A DNA stretch of 64,000 nucleotides from Stutzerimonas stutzeri KOS6 (GCF_000307775.2 NZ_KK020676.1:1462576-1526575), one strand, 5' to 3'. Positions 1-10,146 are shown, numbered from the stretch's first letter. A program made the numbers and translations. The notes: generated by a model not told the origin, from the letters alone.

Positions 1-273
1 AACTATTATCGCGGCAAGCCGCAGACGCAGCGTGACGAAGCCATGCGCAGTTGCGGCCTGATGGCGCAGACCTTGATGCTCGCCGCCCGCGGCAAGGGCC
101 TGGATTCCTGCCCGATGGATGGCTTCGATTTCGACGCGGTCGGCAAGCTGATCAACCTGCCGGACAACCACGTTATCGCGCTGATGGTCGCGGTGGGCAA
201 GCGTGCTGCCGAGCCCAAGCCGCGCGTGGGCAAGCTGCCGTTCGACGAGGTGGTCATCCGCGACCGTTTCTGA
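1..273 (+). CDS. Nitroreductase family protein, C-terminal part (partial)
   Basis: The open frame runs in from the left edge and ends at the TGA at 271-273, giving the last 90 residues. The text resembles the C-terminal half of FMN-dependent nitroreductases: a conserved segment MAQTLMLAARGKGLDSCPM, followed by a helix that ends in a hydrophobic stretch around HVIALMVAVGK. Enzymes of this family reduce nitro compounds or quinones with NAD(P)H in the cytoplasm. The N-terminal FMN-binding part is outside the window, so the substrate cannot be suggested. Followed by about 70 bp before a convergent small gene. Confidence 0.75.
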   Translation, partial: NYYRGKPQTQRDEAMRSCGLMAQTLMLAARGKGLDSCPMDGFDFDAVGKLINLPDNHVIALMVAVGKRAAEPKPRVGKLPFDEVVIRDRF

Positions 274-346
274 GCGCATCCCTGCAACGGGAGGGGAGCA
301 TGTGCTGTGCTCCCCCCCGTCTGATCCAGTTGCGCGCTCTATTGGC

Positions 347-589
347 TCAGTTCTGGATCTTGCAGGCTTCAGACAGCGTCCGATAGGTCAGCCTGCGCTC
401 TGCACCCGTGGTATCGCGATAGGTCATCAGCGCGTCGGTCACTTCGCAGTAGGGTGTGGGTTCGATCCTTATCGAGGTGACAGAAGCGACATCCAGCTTC
501 GTGCCATAGGTATAGATTTCGGCTGCGCCGTTGTCGGCCTGGGCGAGGGAGGAAAAAAGCAGGGCAGTGGCAATAAGGGTTTCACGCAT
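347..589 (-). CDS. DUF2790 family small exported protein
   Basis: An 80-residue protein with a clear Sec signal peptide (about residues 1-19, ending LAQA) followed by a short mature domain. The pattern IYTYGTKLDVASV, then a Cys, then DALMTYRDTTG and LTYRTLSEAC, matches the DUF2790 family that is abundant in Pseudomonas. Two cysteines in the mature part could form a disulfide in the periplasm. Some family members are reported to respond to metals or stress, but I cannot assign a function here. It is convergent with the nitroreductase. Confidence 0.8.
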   Translation of the reverse strand: MRETLIATALLFSSLAQADNGAAEIYTYGTKLDVASVTSIRIEPTPYCEVTDALMTYRDTTGAERRLTYRTLSEACKIQN

Positions 590-805
590 CGCAGGGCATC
601 CTGTTCTGGTTTATGGGCGGTCCTGTTCGCGTGCCGAATCACTCGACCCGGCGTCGCTTATGTTTTTTCAGGAGCCGGGCAATCGTAGAGCTAGATAGTC
701 ACCTAACGATAATTGACGATTGCAATCCTGCCGATTGACCGAAATGGCTAGCCGTTTCGTTCGCGTCTTGTCCCCGGCACGCCCTGCACCCTGCGGCGGC
801 AGCGC

Positions 806-886
806 GTAGGGTGGATGTCGCTTTTCACATCCACCGTGACGCCAGTGCAGCTATTTGGTGGATCGGTGAAGCGTGATCCACCCTAC
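806..886. repeat. Nested inverted repeat, GTAGGGTGGAT ... ATCCACCCTAC
   Basis: The 11-mer GTAGGGTGGAT at 806-816 is matched by its exact reverse complement at 876-886. Inside lie two smaller palindromes: GTGGATG ... CACATCCAC at about 811-833 and GGTGGATC ... GATCCACC at about 856-882. This resembles an intergenic palindromic repeat of the kind common in Pseudomonas. It lies in the 590-938 gap ahead of recQ, where I see no gene. Confidence 0.7.
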
Positions 887-938
887 GCCCCCCGCGCCTT
901 GCTACCCTCCGGCCCTCCAGTCAACGGAGTGACTCAGC

Positions 939-2864
939 ATGATCGAACAGACCCTCAGGCAGACATTCGGCTACGACGGCTTCCGCCCCGGCCAGGAACA
1001 GGCCATCCGCGCCGTGGTGGCGGGACGCTCGGCCGCCGCGATCTTCCCCACCGGCTCTGGCAAGTCGCTGTGCTATCAGCTGCCGGCACTGCTGCTGCCG
1101 TACCTGACCCTGGTGGTCTCGCCGTTGCTGGCGCTGATGCAGGACCAGCTGGCTTTTCTGCACAGGCACGGCATCGCTGCCGGAAGCATCGATTCGGCGC
1201 AAAGCCGCGAGCAGGCCAGCGAAACCATGGCGCGGGCCAAGTCCGGGGAGCTGAAGATCCTGATGATTTCCGTGGAGCGGCTGAAGAACGAGCGCTTTCG
1301 CCACTTCATCGGCCAGGTACCGATCTCGTTGCTGGTGGTGGACGAGGCGCACTGCATCTCCGAGTGGGGGCACAACTTCCGTCCCGACTACCTCAAGCTG
1401 CCCGACTACCAGCGCCAGTTCGGCATTCCCCAGGTGCTGCTGCTGACCGCCACGGCGACGCCGCCGGTGATCGCCGACATGCAGGCCAAATTCTCGATTG
1501 CCGCAGACGACGTGGTGACCACCGGCTTCTACCGGCCCAATCTCAATCTGCTGGTGGAGCCGGTCAGTGGCTTCGCCAAGCAGCGTCGGCTGGTGGAATG
1601 GCTGGGCGACAAGGGCGGCCAGCCGACCATCGTCTACGTCACCCAGCAGAAGACCGCCGAGCAGGTCGCCGAGCACCTGGCGCAGCGCGGCTTTCCGGCC
1701 AGCGCCTATCACGCTGGCATGGCCCACGAACTGCGTGAAGCGATCCAGCGGCGCTTCATGCGCGGCGAGCTGAACTGCATCGTTGCCACCATCGCCTTCG
1801 GTATGGGCATCGACAAGGCGGACATTCGCAACGTGGTGCACTACGACCTGCCCAAGTCGGTAGAGAACTACAGCCAGGAGATCGGCCGCGCCGGGCGCGA
1901 TGGCCAGCCTTCCGACTGCCTGGTGCTGGCCAATCGCGACAGCCTCAGCGTGCTGCAGAACTTCGTCTACGGCGATACGCCGGAACGCGAGGGCATCCGC
2001 TGCGTGCTCGACGAGCTGCTGCAGACCGGTGCCGGCGGGCAATGGGAGCTGATGCTCAACCAGCTGTCGGACCAGAGCAACATCCGCCAGTTGCCGCTGA
2101 AGACCCTGCTGGTGCAGCTGGAACTGCGCGGCATCATCGCACCGCGTTTTGCGTATTTCGCCGAATACCGATTCAAGTACCTGCTCGAGCCCGAGGCGCT
2201 GGTGGCGAAGTTCGAAGGCGCGCGGCGGCAGTTCGTCGAGGCCATCGTGCACACTTCGGCGCGGGCACGGACCTGGTGCACCCTGGATTTCGACGCGCTC
2301 TACCAGCAGTACAACGCCGACCGCGCACGGGTGGTCAAGGCGCTGGAGTACTTTCAGGAAAAGGGCTGGATCGAACTGGAGAGCAAGCAGATGACCGAGG
2401 TCTACGCATTGCTCGATCAGCGCTTCGATGCCGAGGCACTGAGTGGCGAACTGCACGCCTATTTCAAGCAGCACGAAGCGAGTGAGATCGCCCGTATCGA
2501 CAACATGCTGGCGCTGTTCGAGTCCGCCGAGTGCCTGAGTCAGCGGCTGGCCGCCTATTTCGGTGATCGCCAGGCGCCGCAGCGCTGCGGACATTGCTCG
2601 GTCTGCCGCGGGCAGGTCGCGCAGCTGCCCGAACCGCCTGCGCGGTCGCCGCTCGCCGAGATAGACCTCGAGAGCCGCTGCGCCGACTTCAGCCAGCGCT
2701 ACCGACAGCTCAAGGGCGACGCGCCCAGCGCCGAATGCCTGACGCGCTTCCTGTGCGGCATCAGCGTGCCCTTGTTCACCCGGCTCAAGGCGCGCCAGAT
2801 TGCCGGATTCGCTTCGCTGGAGGCCTATCCCTACGCCGAGGTACGCCAGCGGCTGACAGCTTAG
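939..2864 (+). CDS. recQ: RecQ-family ATP-dependent DNA helicase
   Basis: A 641-residue 3'-5' superfamily 2 helicase for recombination and repair. Visible motifs are the RecQ motif 0 region [10 protein letters not shown] (residues 10-19), Walker A TGSGKS at 38-43, the DEAH box at 135-138, the TATATP motif and the arginine-finger region [17 protein letters not shown] zinc cluster sits at residues 550-556, well downstream of the helicase core. In E. coli RecQ the zinc cysteines follow the core directly, so about 140 residues of winged-helix-like sequence lie between them here. A C-terminal tail of about 80 residues replaces a clear HRDC domain. It ends 4 bp into the convergent chemoreceptor gene. 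The call of RecQ family is firm; orthology with E. coli recQ is less certain. Confidence 0.9.
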   Translation: MIEQTLRQTFGYDGFRPGQEQAIRAVVAGRSAAAIFPTGSGKSLCYQLPALLLPYLTLVVSPLLALMQDQLAFLHRHGIAAGSIDSAQSREQASETMARAKSGELKILMISVERLKNERFRHFIGQVPISLLVVDEAHCISEWGHNFRPDYLKLPDYQRQFGIPQVLLLTATATPPVIADMQAKFSIAADDVVTTGFYRPNLNLLVEPVSGFAKQRRLVEWLGDKGGQPTIVYVTQQKTAEQVAEHLAQRGFPASAYHAGMAHELREAIQRRFMRGELNCIVATIAFGMGIDKADIRNVVHYDLPKSVENYSQEIGRAGRDGQPSDCLVLANRDSLSVLQNFVYGDTPEREGIRCVLDELLQTGAGGQWELMLNQLSDQSNIRQLPLKTLLVQLELRGIIAPRFAYFAEYRFKYLLEPEALVAKFEGARRQFVEAIVHTSARARTWCTLDFDALYQQYNADRARVVKALEYFQEKGWIELESKQMTEVYALLDQRFDAEALSGELHAYFKQHEASEIARIDNMLALFESAECLSQRLAAYFGDRQAPQRCGHCSVCRGQVAQLPEPPARSPLAEIDLESRCADFSQRYRQLKGDAPSAECLTRFLCGISVPLFTRLKARQIAGFASLEAYPYAEVRQRLTA

Positions 2865-4882
2865 CGCGCGGTCAGGCCGATCAGCCGGTCGGCCACGCCT
2901 TTGGTCTGGCGCGACGTGTCGGCAGTCAGGTTGCTGGAGTTTTCCAGTGCATCGAGCAGGCCGGTCAGCGAGCCGACGCCCGCCGATTGCGTTTCGATGT
3001 GCTGCGCCACCGCGCGGATCTCGCTGGCCAGACGGTCGATGTCGGTGCCAATCTCTTCGGCATTCTTGCCGGTGATCTCGGCCAGCTTGCGCACTTCGTC
3101 GGCCACCACGGCGAAGCCGCGGCCCATGTCGCCGGCACGTGCCGCTTCGATCGCAGCGTTCAGCGCCAACAGGTTGGTCTGTCCGGCGATCTGCTGGATG
3201 GTCTGCACCACCGACTGGATGCGCAGGCTCGACTGCGCCAGGTCGCGGGCACTGCTGACGACCTCGTCGGCCTGATGAACCATCTGTTTGACCGAGCTGC
3301 CGGCCCGTTCGATGACGCTGCCCTGCTCGGTGATGTTGAGTGTCAGGTCGTCCATCGAACCGTGCAGTTCACTGGCGCACTGGCTCAACTGGGCGGACAG
3401 CGCATACCGCTCCTCTGCCGCCTGGGACAGGACCTGGCCGAGATCGGCCAGGCCGCGGAATACCGGGCGGATGTGTTCGTCGAGGCCGTTGACGTCCACC
3501 GTACTGCTGTAGTCGTGGCACTTGAACTGCTCGATCTGCTTGACCACCACCTGGCTCAGGCCGGTGAGCTTCTTGATCTGCCGGCGCAGGAAGAAGGCCT
3601 TGAACTCGCCGTGATAAGCGATGAAGTTGTCGGTGTACTCGTCGCGGAAATCGTCCTTGCCGTTGGTGCGGAAGAAAAACACCGCGGTCAGCGTCTGGTT
3701 GAGGTTGAGTCCGAGGATCTCGCCGAAGGTGGAATAGCCCGTTACGGGCACGTCATCGAACACCGGGTCCATGCCGCCCAGTGCCTGCTCGTTGTTCAGC
3801 CGGCGCAGGATGCAGTCGTTGAGGATGCCCACCAGCGGCTTGCCGGGTTTGTTGCGCATGAATTGCTGATAGTCGCGGCGCGTGGCTTCGGCCAGCGGGG
3901 TGCGCTTGACCATGACCAGCTCCTCGCCGGGCGCCACATCGCAGAACAAGTGCACGCGTTCGTTGGCGAAGTCGATCCGCGAGATCGAGCGGACGAAGAC
4001 CTCCTCGCCGACGCGGATGGCGAAGGAGTAGTCGGCGAGCCGCTGCTCCAGCTCCTGCGGTGCGCATTTGAGCGCCTCGCACAGTGCCTGCACCATGCTG
4101 CGGATATTGCCCCGGGCGTCGACCACCTGGCTGATGTAGCGGTCTTCCAGGGAGGCGCTGAGCACGCTCAGGCTGAGCGGCGTCGGCTCGAAGTTCTGGC
4201 TCTTGAACACGCCGAAGCGCACGTCTCGCGCGCACTTGAGGAAGACGATCAGCGCATGGTTCTGATAGCTGCGCTTGCCGTCGTGCAACTGGGTCTTCTG
4301 GAAGTCCAGCTTGCCACCGGCCGAGCCGCCGACGAACAGGCAGGGGAAACGCCCGGATTCGTACAGCGCCTCCATGAAGAACGACTCCGAGGCGGACAGC
4401 CCGTCGAAGAAGATATTGGCCAGGGTGTCGCGGTAGTCGATCTTCATCGACACCTGCAAGCGCTTGATCGAGGCGCTGAGCCGGGCGATGCGCTCGGCCA
4501 TCGGCAGGCGCTGGCCCTGGCCACGGATGTCCTCGCTGGCCAGCGGTACCTGCACCACTTCGGCGGCGGCGATGACGCTGGCGTCGAACAGCTGCAGCAC
4601 CACCCGGTCCCATTGCTCGCCAGTGCCGCAATAGAGCCGCTGGCCCTCACTGGACAGCTCGCCGGCAGTGCTGCAGAGGCTGATCGCCGCCGCCGGGAAA
4701 CGCTGCGATACCTGCTTCGCCACATGATCCAGATCGAGGTGGGGGGAAACGAATCCGGCGATGTAGGTCGGGTTGAAGCGCAGCGCCGCCAACCGTTGCT
4801 CGAGCTGCTGCGCGGAGCAGAGCAGGCTCGCAGTACCGTTGGTTTGCGTGTGGCCTGGCTTGAAGCGGGAAAGCGAAATCAT
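2861..4882 (-). CDS. Soluble methyl-accepting chemotaxis protein with FIST sensor domain
   Basis: A 673-residue chemoreceptor. Residues of about 40-400 form a FIST N plus FIST C sensory module, with text such as [12 protein letters not shown] in the middle and [15 protein letters not shown] sequence near its end. The C-terminal 230 residues are a classic MCP signalling domain whose hairpin tip contains [17 protein letters not shown] at about residues 560-580. No hydrophobic segment long enough to cross the membrane is visible, so this should be a cytoplasmic receptor. FIST domains are thought to bind small ligands such as amino acids. The gene is convergent with recQ and divergent from a second chemoreceptor; a GCCGATAA element lies about 105 bp upstream of its start. 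Confidence 0.9.
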   Translation of the reverse strand: MISLSRFKPGHTQTNGTASLLCSAQQLEQRLAALRFNPTYIAGFVSPHLDLDHVAKQVSQRFPAAAISLCSTAGELSSEGQRLYCGTGEQWDRVVLQLFDASVIAAAEVVQVPLASEDIRGQGQRLPMAERIARLSASIKRLQVSMKIDYRDTLANIFFDGLSASESFFMEALYESGRFPCLFVGGSAGGKLDFQKTQLHDGKRSYQNHALIVFLKCARDVRFGVFKSQNFEPTPLSLSVLSASLEDRYISQVVDARGNIRSMVQALCEALKCAPQELEQRLADYSFAIRVGEEVFVRSISRIDFANERVHLFCDVAPGEELVMVKRTPLAEATRRDYQQFMRNKPGKPLVGILNDCILRRLNNEQALGGMDPVFDDVPVTGYSTFGEILGLNLNQTLTAVFFFRTNGKDDFRDEYTDNFIAYHGEFKAFFLRRQIKKLTGLSQVVVKQIEQFKCHDYSSTVDVNGLDEHIRPVFRGLADLGQVLSQAAEERYALSAQLSQCASELHGSMDDLTLNITEQGSVIERAGSSVKQMVHQADEVVSSARDLAQSSLRIQSVVQTIQQIAGQTNLLALNAAIEAARAGDMGRGFAVVADEVRKLAEITGKNAEEIGTDIDRLASEIRAVAQHIETQSAGVGSLTGLLDALENSSNLTADTSRQTKGVADRLIGLTAR

Positions 4883-4986
4883 GGGCGGTACTCACGCTCT
4901 GACTGATCGGCAGTGGATCAGGCTATTTCGATATCGGTGCCGACGATGTGCTCCGCATGCCACTCGGCGCGTCATCTATCGTCAAG

Positions 4987-4994
4987 TTATCGGC
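4987..4994 (-). promoter_or_regulatory. Candidate FliA (sigma-28) -10 element, reverse strand
   Basis: TTATCGGC on the plus strand reads GCCGATAA on the minus strand, which is the sigma-28 -10 consensus used by flagellar and chemotaxis genes. It points toward the FIST chemoreceptor, starting about 105 bp upstream of its start codon. I see no good TAAA -35 element at the expected distance, so this is only a candidate. Confidence 0.35.
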
Positions 4995-5141
4995 CGCTGG
5001 CTGAAAGATCGCCATGCCACCATGGTCTTCATCCCGAAGTACTGGGTTGGCTGGCGTTCCGACTTGCCATGGCTCAATTGACTTCGGCTGCGCTTGTGCA
5101 ATTGTCGGCTTGGATCAGCGACTGTTGCCGTAGTCGTTGTA

Positions 5142-5149
5142 GCCGATAA
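5142..5149 (+). promoter_or_regulatory. Candidate FliA (sigma-28) -10 element, forward strand
   Basis: An exact GCCGATAA lies 30 bp upstream of the preferred start codon of the membrane chemoreceptor. The -35 region is poor. Its pairing with the opposite-strand copy 150 bp away, each facing a chemoreceptor gene, makes chance less likely. Confidence 0.35.
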
Positions 5150-5179
5150 ACCATGAAAAGCCCTCCAAGGAGCGGTCCC

Positions 5180-6814
5180 ATGACCCGCCTGTTCATCGAT
5201 CTCGGATTCCGCTGGAAAATCACGCTGCCCATCGGTGCACTGGCCATCTTGCTGATGCTGATGGGCATCGTTGGCATGCGCGGCATCGAACGTGTCGCCG
5301 ATTCCAGCGAAGTACTGGCCACTCGGCATTTGCCGGCGATCGGCCTGCTGCTCAACGCCGATCGCGACCTCTACCAGGCGTTCGTCGCCGAACGCAGCCT
5401 GCTCGACAGCGATGCCGGCGAGCATGTGCAGGCGCTCAAGGCCAGCCATGCGGAAAACCTGCAGCAGGCATACGACCGGGTGCAGAAGTACGCGGCCATG
5501 CAGCCGGGTGCCGAGGCGCTGGCGCTGGTCGAGCAATTCAACCGTGGTTTTGAGCAATGGTCTGCGCTATCGCTGCGCGTCATCGAGCAGATCGGTGTGG
5601 ATCATCAGGCCGCCAGCGTGCTCAGTTTTGGCGCCAGCGAAGTTCACTTCAATGCCATGCGCGACGCCATGGACAAGCTCGGCGAGCTTGAAGAGCAGGC
5701 GGCCAATGCCGAGGGCGAGGCTGCCATCGCCGAAGGTGCGAGCACTGCCACCCAGCAGGGGGCGGTACTGCTGGTCGGCCTGCTTGGCTGTGTACTGTTG
5801 GTGCTTGGCCTGCCGCTGGTGGTACTGCGCCCGATGCGCCGACTGCTCGATCGGCTGCGGCAGATTGCCGAAGGCGATGGTGATCTTCGTGCTCGCCTGG
5901 ATGTGCATTCGGCCGATGAGCTTGGCCAGCTCGGCAGGGCCTTCAATCGCTTCCTCGACAAGCTGCAGCCGCTGATCGCCGAGGTCGGCCGGGTGACTGG
6001 CGAGGTGGAGACCGCGGCGCGCAGCATGGCGGCGATGGCGTCGACCAATGATCAACTGATCAGCCGCGAACACGCTGCGGTCGATCAGGTCAGTACGGCG
6101 GCGACCGAAATGAGCGCCGCGGTACATGAAGTTGCGCTCAACGCACGGAGCGCATCGGACGCCGCGCATGCCGCGCAGACACAATCGCAGCAGGGGGCTG
6201 CGGTAGTCAGCAGTACCATCCAGTCGATCCGCCAGCTGGCGCAGGATATCGAAGGGGCATCGCAGAGCATCGGTGCGCTGGCCGACGAAACCGCCAGTAT
6301 CGGCGCGGTGCTCGAAGTGATCCGCGGTATCGCCGAGCAGACCAATCTGCTTGCGCTCAACGCGGCCATCGAAGCGGCCCGTGCCGGCGAGCAGGGGCGC
6401 GGGTTCGCCGTGGTGGCCGACGAAGTGCGGGCGCTGGCAGCGCGAACGCAGGATTCGACCAAGGACATCCAGGCGCGCATCGAGCGGTTGCAGAATGGCG
6501 TCGACAAGGCGGTGCAGGCCATGCAGACCGGCAGCAGCAAGGCAAGTGACAGCGTCGAGCGAGCCTCGGGTGTCGATCAGGTGCTGGCGCAGACCTCCAT
6601 GGCGGTGCAACGCATCAACGACATGGCTGCGCAGATCGCCACGGCATGCGTGGAGCAGAGCAGCGTCACCGAGGAGATCGCGCGCAACATCACCGATATC
6701 CGTGACCTGTCCAACGAGGCCGCGGCGTACTCCTCGCAGGGCATGCTCGCCAGTCAGCAGCTGTCGGGACTGTCGAAGACGTTGTCGGACCTGGTCGGCC
6801 GCTTCCGCACCTGA
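5180..6814 (+). CDS. Methyl-accepting chemotaxis protein (membrane chemoreceptor)
   Basis: A 544-residue transducer. The start at 5180 is preferred over the upstream ATG at 5153 because AGGAG (5168-5172) is spaced correctly only for 5180. Order of parts: a transmembrane segment at about residues 10-32, a periplasmic helical ligand domain of about 160 residues, a second transmembrane segment at about 190-215, a HAMP domain and a cytoplasmic signalling domain. The hairpin tip carries [18 protein letters not shown] near residue 386. The ligand domain looks like a four-helix-bundle type. There is no CheR-binding pentapeptide at the C-terminus. It is divergent from the FIST chemoreceptor. Confidence 0.9.
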   Translation: MTRLFIDLGFRWKITLPIGALAILLMLMGIVGMRGIERVADSSEVLATRHLPAIGLLLNADRDLYQAFVAERSLLDSDAGEHVQALKASHAENLQQAYDRVQKYAAMQPGAEALALVEQFNRGFEQWSALSLRVIEQIGVDHQAASVLSFGASEVHFNAMRDAMDKLGELEEQAANAEGEAAIAEGASTATQQGAVLLVGLLGCVLLVLGLPLVVLRPMRRLLDRLRQIAEGDGDLRARLDVHSADELGQLGRAFNRFLDKLQPLIAEVGRVTGEVETAARSMAAMASTNDQLISREHAAVDQVSTAATEMSAAVHEVALNARSASDAAHAAQTQSQQGAAVVSSTIQSIRQLAQDIEGASQSIGALADETASIGAVLEVIRGIAEQTNLLALNAAIEAARAGEQGRGFAVVADEVRALAARTQDSTKDIQARIERLQNGVDKAVQAMQTGSSKASDSVERASGVDQVLAQTSMAVQRINDMAAQIATACVEQSSVTEEIARNITDIRDLSNEAAAYSSQGMLASQQLSGLSKTLSDLVGRFRT

Positions 6815-7265
6815 TGCCGGCCGCGCCGTATCAGGGCGAGCCGACAGCAGCCTGCCCAGGCCGCTGTCGGCGGGCAGGAGAAGCAGCTGATGCTGAATAC
6901 CTGCAGCAGCCCGATGGCATAGGCCGGCAGCGATCAGGCCGGAGCATGGATGCGCGCGGCGATGTGGAGGACACGCAGGCATCGAAGCGCTGCCGGCGAA
7001 GGTGAAAGGGCGTGGGGTGTCTCGTCTGTTGCGCGCCAGTCATCACCGCGCGGCAGGCATAAGGTGCGGCGCAGTAACCCGCAGACAAAATCATATTGCC
7101 GCTATGGGCGAAGCGCCCGGCTGGTTGCGCAACCCTCAGGGATTGCCGTTCTGAAACATCGGGAAAAGCTCCCGCGTGTCGCCTGGCGGGTGTGTCGGAA
7201 CGACTCGGCCATACTCATGGATCGAAGTCACAGCCGCCATCCTACCGTCCCCTGGAGCCTTCGCC
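6815..7265. other. Intergenic region without a supported gene
   Basis: The 451-bp gap between the chemoreceptor and the aldo/keto reductase has no open frame with convincing composition or homology. It holds one clear inverted repeat, GCCGACAGC (6840-6848) with GCTGTCGGC (6863-6871), without a T-tract. This could act as a weak terminator for the chemoreceptor gene. Nothing else is recognisable. Confidence 0.5.
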
Positions 7266-8183
7266 ATGCCCACGCGCCGTCAACTCATTCAACATTCAGC
7301 CATGCTCGCTGCGATGCTGTCGCTCGGCCCGTTGCTGGCGACACCGGTACGGGCCGCCGAAGGATTGCGCAGACGCACGATTCCCTCCAGCGGGGAGATG
7401 TTGCCGGTCGTCGGCCTTGGCACTTCGCGCACGCACGACGTCGGCCTCGATGATCCCGACATGGACCGCCTGCTCGATGTGCTGCGTGTCCTGGTCGAGG
7501 GTGGCGCCTCGCTGATCGACACTGCGCCGAGCTACGGCAATTCAGAGCGTGTCACGGGCGAGCTGGTCAAGCGGCTCGGTGAGCGCAAGAGGGTGTTCCT
7601 CGCCAGCAAGGTGTCCTCGACCGGGCGTGAACGCGGCATGGCGCAGATCGAGGCGAGCTTCAGGGCGCTGCAGACCGACACCATCGATCTGCTTCAGGTG
7701 CACAACCTGCAGGACACCAGCACCCAGCTGGGTTTGCTGCGCGAACTCAAGCAGGAGGGGCGCGTGCGCTACATCGGTGTGACCCACTATCTGGAGTCTG
7801 CCCATGACCGGCTGCTGGAAGCGCTGAAGCAGGAGAAGGTCGATTTCGTGCAGTTCAACTATTCGGTCAGCGAGCGAAATGCCGAGAAGCGGTTGCTGCC
7901 GTACTGCGCCGATAACGGCATCGCCACGTTGATCAACCGGCCGTTCACCCGCGGCAACCTGCTCTCCCGGGTCAGGGGCAAGCCGCTGCCGGACTGGGCC
8001 GCGGAGCTCGACGCCAGCTCCTGGGCGCAGTTGCTGCTCAAGTTCATCCTCGCCGAGCCGGCCGTCACCGCCGTCATTCCGGCGACCTCCAACCCACGCT
8101 ACATGGCAGATAATCTGCTGGCGGGGCAGGGGCGGCTGCCGGATGCGCGGCAACGCCAGCTGATCGTCGAAGCCTTCCGCTGA
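7266..8183 (+). CDS. Aldo/keto reductase with Tat-type signal peptide
   Basis: A 305-residue NADPH-dependent oxidoreductase. The start at 7266 is chosen because GGAG at 7254-7257 is well spaced and because it begins a twin-arginine signal (PTRRQLIQ, then a hydrophobic stretch to about residue 30, ending VRAAE). The catalytic tetrad is visible: Asp and Tyr in LIDTAPSYG, Lys in LASKVSS and His in LLQVHN. Periplasmic aldo/keto reductases of this kind are common in Pseudomonas, but their substrates are rarely known. It sits 10 bp upstream of a transporter gene, so the two are probably co-transcribed. Confidence 0.85.
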   Translation: MPTRRQLIQHSAMLAAMLSLGPLLATPVRAAEGLRRRTIPSSGEMLPVVGLGTSRTHDVGLDDPDMDRLLDVLRVLVEGGASLIDTAPSYGNSERVTGELVKRLGERKRVFLASKVSSTGRERGMAQIEASFRALQTDTIDLLQVHNLQDTSTQLGLLRELKQEGRVRYIGVTHYLESAHDRLLEALKQEKVDFVQFNYSVSERNAEKRLLPYCADNGIATLINRPFTRGNLLSRVRGKPLPDWAAELDASSWAQLLLKFILAEPAVTAVIPATSNPRYMADNLLAGQGRLPDARQRQLIVEAFR

Positions 8184-8193
8184 GTCGGGTGGG

Positions 8194-9531
8194 ATGCTCT
8201 TGGCGACCGCAGCGCGGATTGCCGCGCTGATCAATGCCCGCCCCGGCGAACTGCGCGCTGCACTGGCCGGCTTCGGACTGTTCTTCTGCCTGTTCTCTGG
8301 CTACTTCATGCTGCGGCCGATTCGCGAGTCCATGGGCATTCAGGGCGGCGTGGAGAACCTGCAATGGCTGTTCACCGCGACCTTCGTCGCCATGTTGCTG
8401 GCGGTGCCGCTGTTCGCCTGGCTCAATTCCCGGGTGGCGCGCATCCATTACATCGACTGGGTGTACGGCTTCTTTTGCACCAACCTGCTGCTGTTCGCCG
8501 CGCTGTTCTTCCTGTTGCGCGACGGCATCTGGCTGGCACGGGTGTTCTATGTGTGGATCTCGGTCTACAACCTGTTCGTGGTGTCGGTGGCCTGGAGCCT
8601 GATGGCCGATGTGTTCGACGCGCCCCAGGCGCGCCGGCTGTTCGCCTTCATCGCCGCCGGGGCCAGTGTCGGCGGGCTGGTTGGTCCCGCGCTGAGCGCA
8701 TTGCTGGTGGGCGTGCTCGGGCAGTTCGGACTGATGCTGCTGGCGGCACTGCTGCTGGCCGTGGCGGTGGCGCTCAAGCACTATCTGATGGCCTGGCGCG
8801 ACGTGCAGGGTGCCGGGCGTCCCGGTGCCGAGCATGCCGAGACGCCGAAACGTCCGGTGGCAGGCAACCCGTTCAGCGGTCTGACCCGGGTGCTGGGTTC
8901 GGGTTACCTGCTGGGTATCGCGGTGTTCGTGCTGCTGCTGACCACGGCCAGCACATTTCTGTACTTCGAGCAGGCGCGGCTGGTGGCGGAACTGTTCCCC
9001 GACAGGGCTGGCCAGGTGCGGGTATTCGCTGCGATCGACTTTCTGGTGCAGGCCGGTGCGCTGCTGTCGCAACTGTTTCTCACCGGGCGCATCGCCCAGC
9101 GCCTGGGGGTGCGGGTACTGCTCGCCGCGGTGCCGGCGCTGGTCTGCCTGGGCTTCGTCGGCCTGGCACTGGCGCCGGCCTTCGCCGTGCTGGCGGCGGT
9201 GATGATCGTGCGTCGCATCGGCGAATACGCTTTCGTCCGGCCGGGGCGCGAGATGCTCTTCGCACCGCTGGATGCCGAGAGCAAGTACAAGGCCAAGAAT
9301 TTCATCGACACCGTCGTCTATCGCGGTGGCGATGCATTGAGCGGCTGGGCCAGGAGTCTGCTCGACGGCCTCGGGCAGGGGACCTGGCTGGTCGCCGTGT
9401 CCGGTGCCGTGCTTGCTGCGCTCTGGGGCCTGGTGGGCTGGTTGCTCGGCGGGCGCGCCGATCGCGCCAGCGCTGGCGAGGATGGGGAGCACCAGGCATC
9501 GTCGCGACCCTTAACCGGACGAAGCCGCTGA
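8194..9531 (+). CDS. NTT/MFS-type transporter (nucleotide exchange transporter-like)
   Basis: A 445-residue integral membrane protein with about 12 predicted helices. Near its start it carries SGYFMLRPIRESMG, and near its end VVYRGGDALSGW. Both are typical of a proteobacterial MFS family related to ATP/ADP (NTP/NDP) exchange translocases. The hydrophilic C-terminal tail is short. The physiological substrate of free-living members is unknown, so I do not propose nucleotide transport with confidence. It lies in a likely operon with the aldo/keto reductase. Confidence 0.75.
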   Translation: MLLATAARIAALINARPGELRAALAGFGLFFCLFSGYFMLRPIRESMGIQGGVENLQWLFTATFVAMLLAVPLFAWLNSRVARIHYIDWVYGFFCTNLLLFAALFFLLRDGIWLARVFYVWISVYNLFVVSVAWSLMADVFDAPQARRLFAFIAAGASVGGLVGPALSALLVGVLGQFGLMLLAALLLAVAVALKHYLMAWRDVQGAGRPGAEHAETPKRPVAGNPFSGLTRVLGSGYLLGIAVFVLLLTTASTFLYFEQARLVAELFPDRAGQVRVFAAIDFLVQAGALLSQLFLTGRIAQRLGVRVLLAAVPALVCLGFVGLALAPAFAVLAAVMIVRRIGEYAFVRPGREMLFAPLDAESKYKAKNFIDTVVYRGGDALSGWARSLLDGLGQGTWLVAVSGAVLAALWGLVGWLLGGRADRASAGEDGEHQASSRPLTGRSR

Positions 9532-9591
9532 ACCTCGCAGGCGCCAGCGCCTCGAACCCTAGTAGGTACGTCATCTATCAGGAGTAGTCGT

Positions 9592-10014
9592 ATGCATGTT
9601 CAGGTCAACAGCAACCACATTCCCGGCAGCGTAGAGCTGCACGAGTGGGTCGGTACTACCGTCGAGGGCCGCTTGGAGCGGTTCGACGATTTCCTGACCC
9701 GCGTGGAAGTCCATCTCAGCGACGAGAATGCACAGAAGGCCGGTGCCGATGACAAGCGCTGCCAGATCGAAGCCCGTCCCAAGGGCCATCAGGCGGTGTC
9801 CGTCACGCACAAGGCCGAGTCCATGCAGTTGGCCGTCGATGGCGCCGCCGAGAAGATGCACCATGCGCTGGAGCATCTGATGGGCAAGCTGGACACGCGG
9901 GTATTGTCGAGCGGCGAGCTAAATGATCCGTTGCTGGATGAACAGCCCCAGGCCGTCAAGGATGCCATGCTAGAAGAGGAGTTCCTGGAAAAGCAGGACG
10001 AGCTCGACAAGTGA
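9592..10014 (+). CDS. HPF/RaiA-family ribosome-associated protein
   Basis: A 140-residue protein of the sigma-54 modulation / S30EA ribosome-hibernation family. Features are a beta-alpha-beta core with RLERFDDFLTRVEVHL, a CQIEARPKGH strand and an acidic extended C-terminus (EEEFLEKQDELDK). Proteins of this family bind the 30S subunit and favour inactive ribosomes in stationary phase. It differs from the short rpoN-linked Hpf by the longer tail. It is preceded by a purine-rich site (CAGGAG) close to the ATG. Confidence 0.8.
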   Translation: MHVQVNSNHIPGSVELHEWVGTTVEGRLERFDDFLTRVEVHLSDENAQKAGADDKRCQIEARPKGHQAVSVTHKAESMQLAVDGAAEKMHHALEHLMGKLDTRVLSSGELNDPLLDEQPQAVKDAMLEEEFLEKQDELDK

Positions 10015-10022
10015 CGGCGATG

Positions 10023-10043
10023 GCCCCGGTCGGTCGCCGGGGC
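10023..10043. terminator. GC-rich hairpin after the HPF-like gene
   Basis: GCCCCGG at 10023-10029 pairs with CCGGGGC at 10037-10043 around a 7-base loop, 9 bp after the HPF-like stop codon. There is no T-run, so its strength as an intrinsic terminator is uncertain. Confidence 0.4.
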
Positions 10044-10146
10044 ATCCGTCCTGAGCGGGCCATCGACCCTCTCCTCGCGTTCCGACCTGTCTGGCGCCTG
10101 GGCATGGGCCGCGAACGCTTACCTGTGGTCAGTCCGGTCGATATCC

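Noticed and set aside
2594-4906. A 770-codon forward open frame over the FIST chemoreceptor and a similar 557-codon reverse frame over recQ
   Set aside because: They are antisense shadows of high-GC genes. Their translations have no domains, while the opposite frames show full, motif-rich proteins.
6831-7094. A small reverse-strand gene between the chemoreceptor and the aldo/keto reductase
   Set aside because: The 87-residue product has no recognisable domain, no ribosome binding site and codon use typical of random open frames.
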